A stretch of 40,902 nucleotides of DNA from UBA12078 sp964556955 (GCA_964556955.1 CAZKXP010000002.1:1-40902), one strand, 5' to 3'; positions 32,556 to 40,502 are shown, counted from the stretch's first letter. Program-made: numbers and translations. The notes: generated by a model not told the origin, from the letters alone.

Positions 32556-32825
32556 TTACTTTACTGCAGATTTCAAAGCTTTTCCAGGTTTGAATGCTGG
32601 AACTTTGGTTGCAGGTAATTGAATCTTAGCAAGAGTCTTTGGATTGATTCCAGTTCTAGCAGCTCTTGTTCTGACTTCAAATTTACCAAAACCAGTTAAA
32701 AGAACAGGTTCACCATTCTTAAGAGCACCAGAGATAGCTTCTAAGACTGCGTCTAGAGCATCTGCTGCTTGTCTCTTTGTCAAACCTGTTGCTGCAATTT
32801 TTTGAATTACTTCTTGTTTTAACAT
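32556..32825 (-). CDS. hup: HU-family DNA-binding protein
   Basis: 89 aa, the usual HU length. N-terminal helices KQEVIQKIAATGLTKRQAADALDAVLEAI, the VLLTGFGKFEVRTRAARTGINPKT arm region with conserved Pro, and the tail PAFKPGKALKSAVK are all typical. It bends and compacts DNA as a dimer. It has the best Shine-Dalgarno site of the window (AAAGGAGGT, 7 nt before the ATG), unlike most neighbours, fitting a highly expressed protein. A promoter and a strong terminator bracket it, so it is monocistronic. Confidence 0.97.
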   Translation of the reverse strand: MLKQEVIQKIAATGLTKRQAADALDAVLEAISGALKNGEPVLLTGFGKFEVRTRAARTGINPKTLAKIQLPATKVPAFKPGKALKSAVK

Positions 32826-32897
32826 GACGATGACCTCCTTTCTTAAGAGATACTATGCATATATTCTTAAATTAAGGTTTTATGCATATCCACCTTA

Positions 32898-32926
32898 AAA
32901 ATATGTTATACAAAGGCAATCGTCAA
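32898..32926 (-). promoter_or_regulatory. Promoter of the HU gene
   Basis: Minus strand TTGACG (32921-32926), a 17-nt spacer, TATTTT (32898-32903). Two TATGCATA copies (around 32851-32858 and 32880-32886) lie in the leader and could be regulator sites. A strong Shine-Dalgarno AAAGGAGGT follows before the ATG at 32825. Confidence 0.6.
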
Positions 32927-33148
32927 GCACCATACTTACTACAGGGCAGGTGACAGGTTGTACAAAAACTTTGGTATATTAAGGTTTCTCACTGTTACAA
33001 CTTTGTAATCATATTGTTAAGAAAAATTGCAGAAACCAGTGTGGTTAACATATTTTATGTTGATATACCAGCATTTCCGAGGTATTTACATAAAACAGAA
33101 GCCGTTGCAAGTTTTTTGTACCTTTCCGTGGCACATTAATGAAAAAGG
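32927..33148. other. Intergenic stretch between HU and rny, no gene recognised
   Basis: About 220 nt between the HU promoter and the rny terminator. No tRNA-like, SRP-like or tmRNA-like core, and no open frame with convincing composition. It is AT-rich with scattered short repeats (GGTTGTACAAAAACTTTGG, GGTATATTAAGG). Confidence 0.5.
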
Positions 33149-33174
33149 GGAAGCTGGAAAACCCGCTTCCCCTA
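33149..33174 (-). terminator. Rho-independent terminator of rny
   Basis: Minus strand GGGGAAGC-GGGTTTTCCA-GCTTCCCC followed by TTTTTC. An 8-bp GC-rich stem, 35 nt past the rny stop. Confidence 0.85.
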
Positions 33175-33208
33175 TAGCAATCACAACTAGAAGCTACACT
33201 AGATATTG

Positions 33209-34732
33209 CTATCTAGCCACTTCTACAGCTCTCGTCTCCCTGATTACTGTTACTTCTACATTACCAGGATAACTTTGAGTCTTCTCAATAGCTTCTGCTA
33301 TTTTCTTCGCCATCACCTTTGCCTCATCATCAGAAACTAAGATAGGTTTAACAATCACGCGAAGCTCTCTACCTGCTCTGATTGCAAATACATCATCTAT
33401 CTTATCTCCTGCTACATCCTTTGCCGCATTCTCAATACCTTCGATTCTTTGTATATATTGCTCGTAGCTGTCCTTTCTAGCACCAGGTCTAGCACCTGAG
33501 ATTGCGTCAGCAAGATACACTACTACAGCCTCTACAGATGTAGGTTCAATATCCATATGGTGAGATTCGATTGCATTGACCAACTTGTCACTCAAGACAT
33601 ATTTTCTTGCAACCTGGCCAGAAATATGATGGTGAGGGAGATCAACTTTGTGTGTTAAAACCTTACCAACATCATGTAGCAATGCAGCTCTTTTCACCAG
33701 TTCAACATCTGCGCCTACTTCTGCGGCTAATACTTCCGCCAATCTGATAACTTCAATGGTATGCGCCATCAAAGATTGACCATAGCTAGTTCTGTACTTC
33801 ATCTTACCAATGAGCTTGAGTAAGCCAATATCAATATCGGGCCAACCCGCTTCTTCTGCAAGGATCTGACCATTCTTTTTAATCTCTAAAGAAATTTCAT
33901 TCTTAGCTTTTCTCACACATTCCTCAATAGCTCCGGGATGAATTCTTCCATCGCCTATGAGTTTTGTCATTGCAACATACGCTATCTCTCTTCTTAATGG
34001 ATCAAAAGATGAAAGACCAATAGAAGTTGGGGATTCATCAACAATGACATCAACACCGGTGATTTGTTCAAAAGATCGGATATTTCTTCCTTCTTTTCCG
34101 ATAATTCTTCCCTTAACCTTCTCATCTTCAACCTTGATACTCTTGGTTGTAGTTTCTCCAACATAATCTGTTGCGACTCTCTGCATAGATTCTACAAGAA
34201 TATGTTGTGCCTTCTCATCTGCCACAGCTTCGATATTCTTCTCCGCTTGCCTTATCTTTTGAGCTTCGTATGCCTTGAGATCCTCCTCTATCTCTTTCTT
34301 TAATCTTTCAGTAGCTTCTTCTCTTGAGAGTCCAGAAATTTTTTCTAACTCTGTTTTTAATTGGATTCTTGAATCCTCCATCCTCTTCATGGTTTCCTTA
34401 AGATCCCTATCCATCTTTTCTAACTCAGAACTCTTTTCGTCTAAAATTTTAGATCGTTTATTGAGAGTCTTCTCTCTTTCTATGAGGATTTCTTCATGCT
34501 CCGTATTCTCTCTCCTCATGTCTTTTAATCGCTTCTCCTCTCGCTCTCTAAGACTAGAAAGCTCTTCCTCCGCTTCTTCGAACTTTTTGCTCATCATTTT
34601 CTTAGCCGCAGCTTCTATTTCAGATTCTGGAATCTTATTTACGTTTACCCACTTAAATACATATTTAAGTAAAGCAACTGATCCCCCTGCAGCAGCAATG
34701 ACAGAAGCAAGTATTATTGCTAATGTTTCCAT
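33209..34732 (-). CDS. rny: Ribonuclease Y
   Basis: 507 aa, normal length. An N-terminal membrane helix (LAIILASVIAAAGGSVALLKYVF) is followed by a long coiled coil (about 40-190, Glu/Lys/Arg-rich). The KH domain is GRIIGKEGRNIRSFEQITGVDVIVDE. The HD domain has RAALLHDVGKVLTHKVD and the downstream SHHMDIEP and YLADAISGARPGAR blocks. It is a membrane-tethered endoribonuclease that starts mRNA decay in bacteria lacking RNase E. The upstream spacer (34733-34988) holds a GAAA-loop hairpin (34786-34801) and no recognised gene. A terminator follows at 33149-33174. Confidence 0.96.
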   Translation of the reverse strand: METLAIILASVIAAAGGSVALLKYVFKWVNVNKIPESEIEAAAKKMMSKKFEEAEEELSSLREREEKRLKDMRRENTEHEEILIEREKTLNKRSKILDEKSSELEKMDRDLKETMKRMEDSRIQLKTELEKISGLSREEATERLKKEIEEDLKAYEAQKIRQAEKNIEAVADEKAQHILVESMQRVATDYVGETTTKSIKVEDEKVKGRIIGKEGRNIRSFEQITGVDVIVDESPTSIGLSSFDPLRREIAYVAMTKLIGDGRIHPGAIEECVRKAKNEISLEIKKNGQILAEEAGWPDIDIGLLKLIGKMKYRTSYGQSLMAHTIEVIRLAEVLAAEVGADVELVKRAALLHDVGKVLTHKVDLPHHHISGQVARKYVLSDKLVNAIESHHMDIEPTSVEAVVVYLADAISGARPGARKDSYEQYIQRIEGIENAAKDVAGDKIDDVFAIRAGRELRVIVKPILVSDDEAKVMAKKIAEAIEKTQSYPGNVEVTVIRETRAVEVAR

Positions 34733-34988
34733 TACGCTTTTATTTAAAATTTAATCGGTCCTATTAAACTCCTTTATGGAAATATACAGCCGAAAGGCTG
34801 TGTTTTAATGAAATATTCGCTTTAATTTTATTAAATGTAGATTTCATAAAATTAATAATTCAATCTATATATTCAATCGTATAAAAGTGTTTAATGATAG
34901 GACTTTACAATGATATCATTTTTGGGTTAATTCCTCAATCACAACCACAGTTCATCGTTTTTTAATTTCCATACTCTAAACTAGAGGT

Positions 34989-35471
34989 ATGGAGAAGAAA
35001 GAACATAACTACGCATTCATTGACAGCCAAAATCTTAATCTTGGCATCAGAGAATTAGGCTGGAGCCTCGACTTTAGAAAATTTAGAATATATTTGAGGA
35101 ATAAATATCGTGTTGAAAAGGCTTACCTTTTTCTTGGATATATTTCTAAATACAAAAATCTATATGACGAACTTTCTTCGTATGGATATATTTTAGTTTT
35201 CAAACCAGTAATTCAAAATAGTGATGGAAAGATTAAGGGCAATATTGATGCAGAATTGGTTATGAATGCGATGAAAGAGCTGAATAATTTTGATAAGGCT
35301 GTGATTATATCTGGGGATGGTGATTTTTATTGTTTGATTGAATATTTTGAAGAATTACATAAACTGAAGGCATTATTGATACCCAACAAAAGATCATGCT
35401 CTACGTTATTGGTAAATTTCAAACGATATCAAGAGTACTTGGAGGATAAACGAAAGGAATTAAAAAAGTGA
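34989..35471 (+). CDS. NYN-domain (LabA/DUF88-like) putative RNase
   Basis: 160 aa, a single NYN domain. Asp12 in YAFIDSQNLNLGI, DAELVMNAMKEL with its Asp, and IISGDGDFYCLIEYFEE carry the acidic residues that bind Mg in this PIN-like fold. Short C-terminal Lys-rich tail (KRKELKK). Homologues (LabA, DUF88) are RNases or RNA-binding proteins. There is no antitoxin partner beside it, so it is unlikely to be a toxin. It lies alone on the plus strand between rny and tgt. Start by ATG at 34989; the AGAGG just upstream is too close to be a good Shine-Dalgarno site. Confidence 0.88.
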   Translation: MEKKEHNYAFIDSQNLNLGIRELGWSLDFRKFRIYLRNKYRVEKAYLFLGYISKYKNLYDELSSYGYILVFKPVIQNSDGKIKGNIDAELVMNAMKELNNFDKAVIISGDGDFYCLIEYFEELHKLKALLIPNKRSCSTLLVNFKRYQEYLEDKRKELKK

Positions 35472-35564
35472 GGGACGTTACATTGTATCACGCAGATACA
35501 GGCTCGTTTCCCTCTCATGATTGCACTCATTATACCAGAAAAGAAAAAGATTCTTCAACTTAGT

Positions 35565-36596
35565 TCATATATTTAACCCCTCAATCAACCTCTGGTAATA
35601 TCTCAAATTGTGTATGGTCGCTAATGTCATGCCAGTTGCCTCTCCAGCTCTTAGCATCTGATTCACATATGCTCTACTGTGATTTTTACAGGTATAGCAA
35701 TCACATTGGGAATCAATAGGTCTCTTATCAGTAGCGTATTCTTGATTGTTAATTCTTAAAACCTCTCCATCAATATCAGAAGAATACAAAGTCCCATGTC
35801 TAGCATTTCTGGTTACCAATACAGTATCAAATACGGTATATCCAACCTTTGAAGCTCTTCGAATATCCCATGGTTTCCCTACTCCCATGGCATATTTAAA
35901 CTTATCCTTTGGTGTATTCTCTACAACAGCAGTCATTTCATCCAGTACCAACTGGCCATCCGCATCTACTACAAACCCTCCAAAGTTGTATCCGTCAAAT
36001 CCAATCTCTGTTAAAGCTTTCGCGCATCTCTCTCTCAAATCAGGAAAGTTTGCACCTTGAACCACACAACTTAGCAGTTTCCCTGTCTTTGCAGTACCAC
36101 CATATACATTTTCAAAATGATCCTTGCACCTCTTTGCCCAAGCGATTGTTCTTTCCACAGAAAGTTCTGCTTCTTCTCTACTTAGATCTGTTTTTCTACA
36201 ATCGTCTAAGGTTACTAATATATCGGAATTAATAGCTATCTGTGTATCTATGGAACTCTCAGGTGTAAGTTCATAAACATCACCTGTCCAAGGAGATTTA
36301 AATGTGGCCCCATTTTCATGTACCTTCCCATTCCATTTTTTAGAATGAATTAGGGAAAATACTTGGAAGCCACCAGAATCAGTAAGCACAATTCCATCCC
36401 AATTCATAAACTTCTTAATACCCTCCAACTCCTTGAGTCTTTCTGGACCAGGAGACATTAGTAAATGTAAAGTATTTGTAACAATAGCTTCTGTTCCCGT
36501 AGCTTTTAATTGCTCAGTCGTTAGAAATCGAACAGCACCTCTCGTTGCATCGGGCATGAATATATGTTTTTTACCAAAGTCTCCTAGTGTAATCAT
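35565..36596 (-). CDS. tgt: tRNA-guanine transglycosylase
   Basis: 343 aa, somewhat shorter than the usual 370-380. VLTDSGGFQVFSL holds the substrate-binding Asp. GVGKPWDIRRASKVGYTVFDTVLVTRNARHGTLYS has the nucleophile Asp (FDTV; classical FDCVMPTRNARNG) and the RNARHG block. Zinc is bound by CDCYTCKNHSRAYV plus the later His (TIHNLRYY). It exchanges G34 for preQ1 (or queuine) in tRNAs with GUN anticodons. Its start overlaps the queA stop by 4 nt, so the two steps of queuosine formation are coupled. Confidence 0.96.
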   Translation of the reverse strand: MITLGDFGKKHIFMPDATRGAVRFLTTEQLKATGTEAIVTNTLHLLMSPGPERLKELEGIKKFMNWDGIVLTDSGGFQVFSLIHSKKWNGKVHENGATFKSPWTGDVYELTPESSIDTQIAINSDILVTLDDCRKTDLSREEAELSVERTIAWAKRCKDHFENVYGGTAKTGKLLSCVVQGANFPDLRERCAKALTEIGFDGYNFGGFVVDADGQLVLDEMTAVVENTPKDKFKYAMGVGKPWDIRRASKVGYTVFDTVLVTRNARHGTLYSSDIDGEVLRINNQEYATDKRPIDSQCDCYTCKNHSRAYVNQMLRAGEATGMTLATIHNLRYYQRLIEGLNI

Positions 36597-37618
36597 AGTA
36601 TTAGCATGCTGTCTCCATAACTTAAGAATTTATAATCCTTGTCCAATGCTTCTTTGTATGCCTTCTGAACAAGGTCTCTTCCTGCGAAGGATGATACTAA
36701 AAGAATTAGACTAGAATCTGGCGTATGGAAATTGGTAATTAATCGATCTACACATTTCCATGTATACCCGGGGTAGATGTAGAGCTTTGTCTCACCATTG
36801 AAAGCGTGTACATACCCTTTCTCATCACTTACACTCTCCAGCGTCCTGGCGACTGTTGTTCCAAATGCCCATATCTTCTTTCCTGTTCTTTTTGCCTCAT
36901 TTATGAGATCTGCAGCATCCTCAGAAATAGATATCTCTTCTGTGTGAATATCGTGTTCTTCAATGTTCTCTTCTCTTACTGGAGCAAATGTCCCCCAGCC
37001 TACTTTAAGCTCTGTTTTAGCTATTTTAACGCCTTTGTCGTCCATTTGGAGTAGTATTTCGTCTGTAAGGTTTAAACTCGCCGTAGGGGCCGCTACGGAC
37101 CCTAGAATACGTGCAAAAACAGTATTGTAACGTACATAGTCCTCGGGAGTATCACTTCGCTTCATATATGGAGGTATTGGGGTATGCCCCACCTTGTCAA
37201 ATATCTTCTCCCCTTCTTCAGATATTGGTTCGACAAGGAATCCCGTGTTGCTTCTTTCGCTTACCTTAATCTTGATCTCTTCGTCTTCTACAGATGTAAG
37301 CGTATCATCACATTTAACATACTTTCCCCCTTTGATAAGGCAATACCACCTACCATCCCCAATTCTGTTAAGAAAAAGCACTTCAAACTGCCTTCCGTTA
37401 ATATTTCTAAAAAAAGTTCGCCTTTTCTCTACCTTGGTTTCATTAAGTACCACGACATCGCCTTCAGACATATATTCTGGTATATTGAAATACTTTTTAT
37501 GCTCAATATTCCCATCTGTTCTGTTAAGTACAAGCAGATTAGTAGTGCCCCTTTCTTCTGGAGGGTATTTTGCTATCTTCTCTTCTGGCAATGTGTATGT
37601 GAATTCAGACATTTTCAT
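36593..37618 (-). CDS. queA: S-adenosylmethionine:tRNA ribosyltransferase-isomerase
   Basis: 341 aa, normal length. N-terminal FTYTLPEEKIAKYPPEERGTTNLLVLNR is diagnostic. Also VVLNETKVEKRR, GHTPIPPYMKRSDTPEDYVRYNTVFARILGSVAAPTASLN and NFHTPDSSLILLVSSFAG. It moves the ribosyl group of SAM to preQ1 in tRNA to make epoxyqueuosine. It is first of the queA-tgt pair. The extended -10 (37625-37633) is only 6 nt before the ATG at 37618, so the mRNA may be leaderless. queC/D/E/F are not seen in this window. Confidence 0.97.
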   Translation of the reverse strand: MKMSEFTYTLPEEKIAKYPPEERGTTNLLVLNRTDGNIEHKKYFNIPEYMSEGDVVVLNETKVEKRRTFFRNINGRQFEVLFLNRIGDGRWYCLIKGGKYVKCDDTLTSVEDEEIKIKVSERSNTGFLVEPISEEGEKIFDKVGHTPIPPYMKRSDTPEDYVRYNTVFARILGSVAAPTASLNLTDEILLQMDDKGVKIAKTELKVGWGTFAPVREENIEEHDIHTEEISISEDAADLINEAKRTGKKIWAFGTTVARTLESVSDEKGYVHAFNGETKLYIYPGYTWKCVDRLITNFHTPDSSLILLVSSFAGRDLVQKAYKEALDKDYKFLSYGDSMLIL

Positions 37619-37624
37619 CGCCGT

Positions 37625-37633
37625 ATTATATCA
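37625..37633 (-). promoter_or_regulatory. Extended -10 of queA, apparently leaderless
   Basis: Minus strand TGATATAAT (TATAAT at 37625-37630), 6 nt before the queA ATG at 37618. No good -35 is visible, as expected for an extended -10 promoter. Confidence 0.55.
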
Positions 37634-37664
37634 ATTTTTCAAGGTTTAAGTTAAAATTAGTAAT

Positions 37665-38645
37665 ATGAGAGATTTAAAAAAGGAACCTGTAAAACTACTA
37701 TTTCTCGGAACGGGGTGGGAGTCTGTGGCAACCTTAAAAGCACTTCTTGAAGACAAAAGATTCCATATCGTAGGAGTCATAACTACACCAGATAAATTGG
37801 TAGGAAGAAAGCAGGTATCTACACCATCAGAAGTAAAACAATATGCTTTAGATAATGGTATTCCAGTATTTCATACAGATAGAAAACCAGAACTATATCA
37901 AAAAGCTTTGACAAAGTTTAAGCCAGAGATTGTAGTATGTAAAGCATTTGGTGAAATTATTCCAAAAGAATTCATAGAATATCCTAAATATGGATGTATA
38001 AATGTGCATTTTTCAATATTGCCCAAATATCGTGGTGCCGTCCCTATTCAGAAAGCTATATTGGATGGAGAGAAGGTAACAGGAATCTCCATTATGTTAA
38101 TGTCTGAGGGTTTAGATGAAGGAGATATTTTAGAGATATTCGAAGAGGATATCCGAGATAATGATACTAATCTGTCATTAAGGCAAAAATTAGTCAAAAA
38201 GAGTGCTGAAATATTGGGGAATATTTTAGAAAAATGGATTAATGGTGGCATATCACCAAGACAACAGAATCCTGAATTAGCTACATACTGTTGGCAAAAA
38301 GATATTTCTAAAGAGAATGCACAGATAGATTGGAATAGTGTAACCCCGGGATATATAGAGAGAATGGTCAGAGCATTAATACCTTGGCCAATAGCGTGGA
38401 CAATATTGCCTAGTAGGTATGACAACAAGAATTTGGATGGGAAGGTTATGAAGATATTTAATGCGGAGTTAGTAAATACTCCTTCGGAAAAAGATCCCGG
38501 AGATCTATTTGTAAAGGATGGTCACCTACTGTTTGCTACCAGAGATCCATTGGTATGTCTCCATGTTACAGAATTTCAATTGGAAGGAAGAAACAAAACA
38601 AATGAGAGAGAGTTCTTGAATGGAATCGGGAGAAACATCAAATAG
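37665..38645 (+). CDS. fmt: Methionyl-tRNA formyltransferase
   Basis: 326 aa. N-terminal LLFLGTGWESVATLKALL is the Rossmann strand. VCKAFGEIIPKEFIEYPKYGCINVHFSILPKYRGAVPIQKAIL holds catalytic Asn113 and His115. SEGLDEGDIL holds Asp151. The C-terminal OB-like domain begins near residue 210. It formylates Met-tRNA for initiation. The last base pair of its TAG stop (38644-38645) coincides with the first bases of the RAYT unit 2 terminus, so the element abuts the coding end exactly. The divergent queA gene is 46 nt upstream. Confidence 0.96.
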   Translation: MRDLKKEPVKLLFLGTGWESVATLKALLEDKRFHIVGVITTPDKLVGRKQVSTPSEVKQYALDNGIPVFHTDRKPELYQKALTKFKPEIVVCKAFGEIIPKEFIEYPKYGCINVHFSILPKYRGAVPIQKAILDGEKVTGISIMLMSEGLDEGDILEIFEEDIRDNDTNLSLRQKLVKKSAEILGNILEKWINGGISPRQQNPELATYCWQKDISKENAQIDWNSVTPGYIERMVRALIPWPIAWTILPSRYDNKNLDGKVMKIFNAELVNTPSEKDPGDLFVKDGHLLFATRDPLVCLHVTEFQLEGRNKTNEREFLNGIGRNIK

Positions 38646-38665
38646 GTCAGATCTAGAACTGATCT
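38644..38665. repeat. Left terminus of RAYT unit 2
   Basis: AGGTCAGATCT followed by AGAACTGATCT. Its first two bases are the last two of the fmt stop codon. Confidence 0.8.
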
Positions 38666-38709
38666 TCGTTCATAAATATTTAATAACAAGGCTTTAATTA
38701 CCTTCCCGG

Positions 38710-39171
38710 TTATGATTTGTATGATTCTCTAATGTATAACCATCGATAATTTTCTAATGCTTCCCCACCTATAAGGTCTGCCTCCTGAGGATTTTTCTTA
38801 ACATAAGCTATCGTACTCTCGAGGTCTTTTCTACCAAGAATTCTTCGTACTTGGAATGGGCCTTGAAACAAATGACCGACTTTGTTATGTTTACGGTTAA
38901 AATACATCACATAGGCTACCATAAAAGAACGCATAAATTTGACAATTTCTGTTTCATCTCGCCCACACTTGAGAACAAAATGATAATGATTTGGCATAAA
39001 ACAATATTCGATCAGTAGAATATGTGACTTTTTGAGATATCGAAACATAAGGCTACGAAAAACCTCGTAATCTTTTTCTCTTAAAAAGATCTTCCCTTTA
39101 TGATTACCACGATTGTACAGGTGATAAAAAGAGTTTCTTTTATATATAAAACTGTTTTTATCCTTCCGCAT
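38710..39171 (-). CDS. REP-associated tyrosine transposase (second copy)
   Basis: About 153 aa from the ATG at 39171, chosen because MRKDKNSF aligns with MKKEKLIK of the first copy; an in-frame ATG at 39192 would add 7 residues. HUH motif in YCFMPNHYHFVLK. AYVMYFNRKHNKVGHLFQGPFQVRRI holds the candidate tyrosine and is nearly identical to the first copy in this block. The rest diverges, so the two are homologous but not recent duplicates. The frame is intact. The stop lies 44 nt inside the element's left terminus, not in the repeat as in copy 1. Confidence 0.92.
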   Translation of the reverse strand: MRKDKNSFIYKRNSFYHLYNRGNHKGKIFLREKDYEVFRSLMFRYLKKSHILLIEYCFMPNHYHFVLKCGRDETEIVKFMRSFMVAYVMYFNRKHNKVGHLFQGPFQVRRILGRKDLESTIAYVKKNPQEADLIGGEALENYRWLYIRESYKS

Positions 39172-39213
39172 ATTCAAAATGATAGCAAACAAAGATGAAA
39201 ATTTTCTGACAAG

Positions 39214-39235
39214 AGATTAGTTCTAGATCAGATCT
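39214..39235. repeat. Right terminus of RAYT unit 2
   Basis: AGATTAGTTCT followed by AGATCAGATCT (plus strand), inverted relative to the left terminus. It ends 15 nt from the predicted 3' end of RNase P RNA. Confidence 0.8.
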
Positions 39236-39249
39236 GTGGATTAAACCAA

Positions 39250-39553
39250 GTGTGCAAGTACCCAATAAGCCGAATTCTGTTTATGATGATTATCTATCTA
39301 AGCGGTATAAACCTTGCTCTAGGCGGGGGTTACCACGCGATATTGTATTACTACAATACCCGGTAGTCTCTTACACTACCATTTCACCCTTACCTCTTTC
39401 GAGGCGGTATAACTTTCTGTTGCCCTTTTATCCGAAAGATCACTCCCTCCCAGCTCACGCTGGCACCTATCTCGAGATATTCGAGACCGACATAGAGTCC
39501 GGACTTTCCTCCCTTACCAAGTAGTAAGAGCAATCATCTAGGTATACTTGCAC
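39250..39553 (-). ncRNA. rnpB: RNase P RNA
   Basis: About 304 nt, short for the type A class. Conserved core CR-I is seen as GGAGGAAAGTCCGGACTC (plus-strand complement at 39495-39512), and CR-V as ACAGAATTCGGCTTA (39266-39280). P1 is a perfect 9-bp pairing GTGCAAGTA/TACTTGCAC between 39545-39553 and 39252-39260. The P15-like block with GGTAACCCC and GAGCAAG is also present. It is the catalytic RNA that trims the 5' end of pre-tRNA. Its TATAAT (39559-39564) sits at the end of the DUF4349 gene upstream. Confidence 0.95.
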
Positions 39554-39558
39554 CCTTA

Positions 39559-39587
39559 ATTATACTATTTTTTAGACTTTTTCTGAA
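39559..39587 (-). promoter_or_regulatory. Promoter of rnpB, inside the 3' end of the DUF4349 gene
   Basis: Minus strand TTCAGA (39582-39587), a 17-nt spacer, perfect TATAAT (39559-39564), placing the start at the G of P1 (about 39553). Confidence 0.6.
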
Positions 39588-40434
39588 TAATGATCACTGG
39601 AACAACTACAGCAGCAATTACAGGTGAGAATACTAGAACATAGATTATGCCCGTACCTAAGAATTTGGCGAAGCTTACCAATGCTCTTCCGGCGTCTTTC
39701 AAGATCCCAAATGGTTTCCATTCCTCATCAGAAAGCTGAGAACCAGTTGAGCTCTGCGAAATAGTTACATAGAGATATGAATAGCTGGTCTGATTATCCA
39801 AATCCTTTATCTGTGCCTGCAATGCTTCAATATCGATTCTTGTAGATGCCAATTCTTTTTCTACTGCCAAAATCTCTGTAACAGTCTCCGCATCACCTAA
39901 CACTGCATTTAAACGAGTCTCCAGCGCTTGGAGATTCTCCAATCTAGCCTGCAAATCCTCAACTGTCTCAGTAACATCCGTAGCCCCAGTTGATGAATAT
40001 GTGAATTCTCCTGGGAGTGCCTTGATTTCATTGTACATATCTTCAAACTTTGATTGCTCAACCTTTATCATTAAATATACATATCTGTTGCTTCCCTTAC
40101 CCGAATCTTGGGAAGACATAGTTTCTGCATCATACTCATCCTCAATCTCTTGAATCGATACCACAGTTGCATCAATATCATCGGCATCCATAGATATATT
40201 CGCCGTCTTTATGACATCCTCTCCACCATTAGAACTAGGAAGTGCAACCCCACCATAGTATGATTCCTTTGCATATTCAATACTGTCCTGGGAAACAACA
40301 TCACTTCCATAACCATAGCCTAAAGAAGTTCTCTCATGTGAATAGGAAACAATGAGGTAGGCTACAAAGAGACCTACTATTGTGAATGGAATAACTAAAG
40401 CCAATATCCAATATTTCTTTGATGTTTTATCCAT
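39565..40434 (-). CDS. DUF4349 membrane-anchored protein
   Basis: 289 aa. An N-terminal helix (YWILALVIPFTIVGLFVAYLIV, about 8-29) is followed by a DUF4349 domain (about 60-245): VIKTANISMDADDIDATV, YVYLMIKVEQSKFEDMYNEI, a coiled coil LQARLENLQALETRLNAVL...EKELASTRIDIEALQAQIKDLD, and SYLYVTIS. A C-terminal helix (about 258-284, FAKFLGTGIIYVLVFSPVIAAVVVPVIII) and a KKSKK tail close it. DUF4349 proteins are envelope proteins of unknown function. No cysteine follows a signal peptide, so it is not a lipoprotein. Its 3' end overlaps the rnpB promoter. Confidence 0.9.
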   Translation of the reverse strand: MDKTSKKYWILALVIPFTIVGLFVAYLIVSYSHERTSLGYGYGSDVVSQDSIEYAKESYYGGVALPSSNGGEDVIKTANISMDADDIDATVVSIQEIEDEYDAETMSSQDSGKGSNRYVYLMIKVEQSKFEDMYNEIKALPGEFTYSSTGATDVTETVEDLQARLENLQALETRLNAVLGDAETVTEILAVEKELASTRIDIEALQAQIKDLDNQTSYSYLYVTISQSSTGSQLSDEEWKPFGILKDAGRALVSFAKFLGTGIIYVLVFSPVIAAVVVPVIIIQKKSKK

Positions 40435-40502
40435 ATATGAGCAGTATCAACTTATATACAAGTTAATAGTACGATATATGGAAATTGATAGCAAACAAGA
40501 AA

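Larger units (their letters stand above)
38644..39235. mobile_element. RAYT unit 2 with inverted hairpin termini
   Basis: 592 bp bounded by inverted 22-bp termini (38644-38665, 39214-39235). Read inward each is two 11-mers: AGGTCAGATCT+AGAACTGATCT on the left and AGATCTGATCT+AGAACTAATCT on the right (minus-strand reading). Each folds as a mismatched hairpin with CTAG loop. It has the same architecture as the unit at 5255 but a diverged sequence (GATC in place of GACC). The unit lies between fmt and rnpB. Boundaries are inferred from the repeats. Confidence 0.8.

Noticed and set aside
33027..33272. 81-codon plus-strand frame between HU and rny
   Set aside because: It crosses the rny terminator and stop in the opposite direction, has unusual composition and no start signal.
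34786..34801. GAAA-loop hairpin ACAGCC/GGCTGT upstream of rny as a terminator
   Set aside because: No plus-strand gene ends there, and the U-run on either side is poor; it may be a leader hairpin of rny but nothing more can be said.
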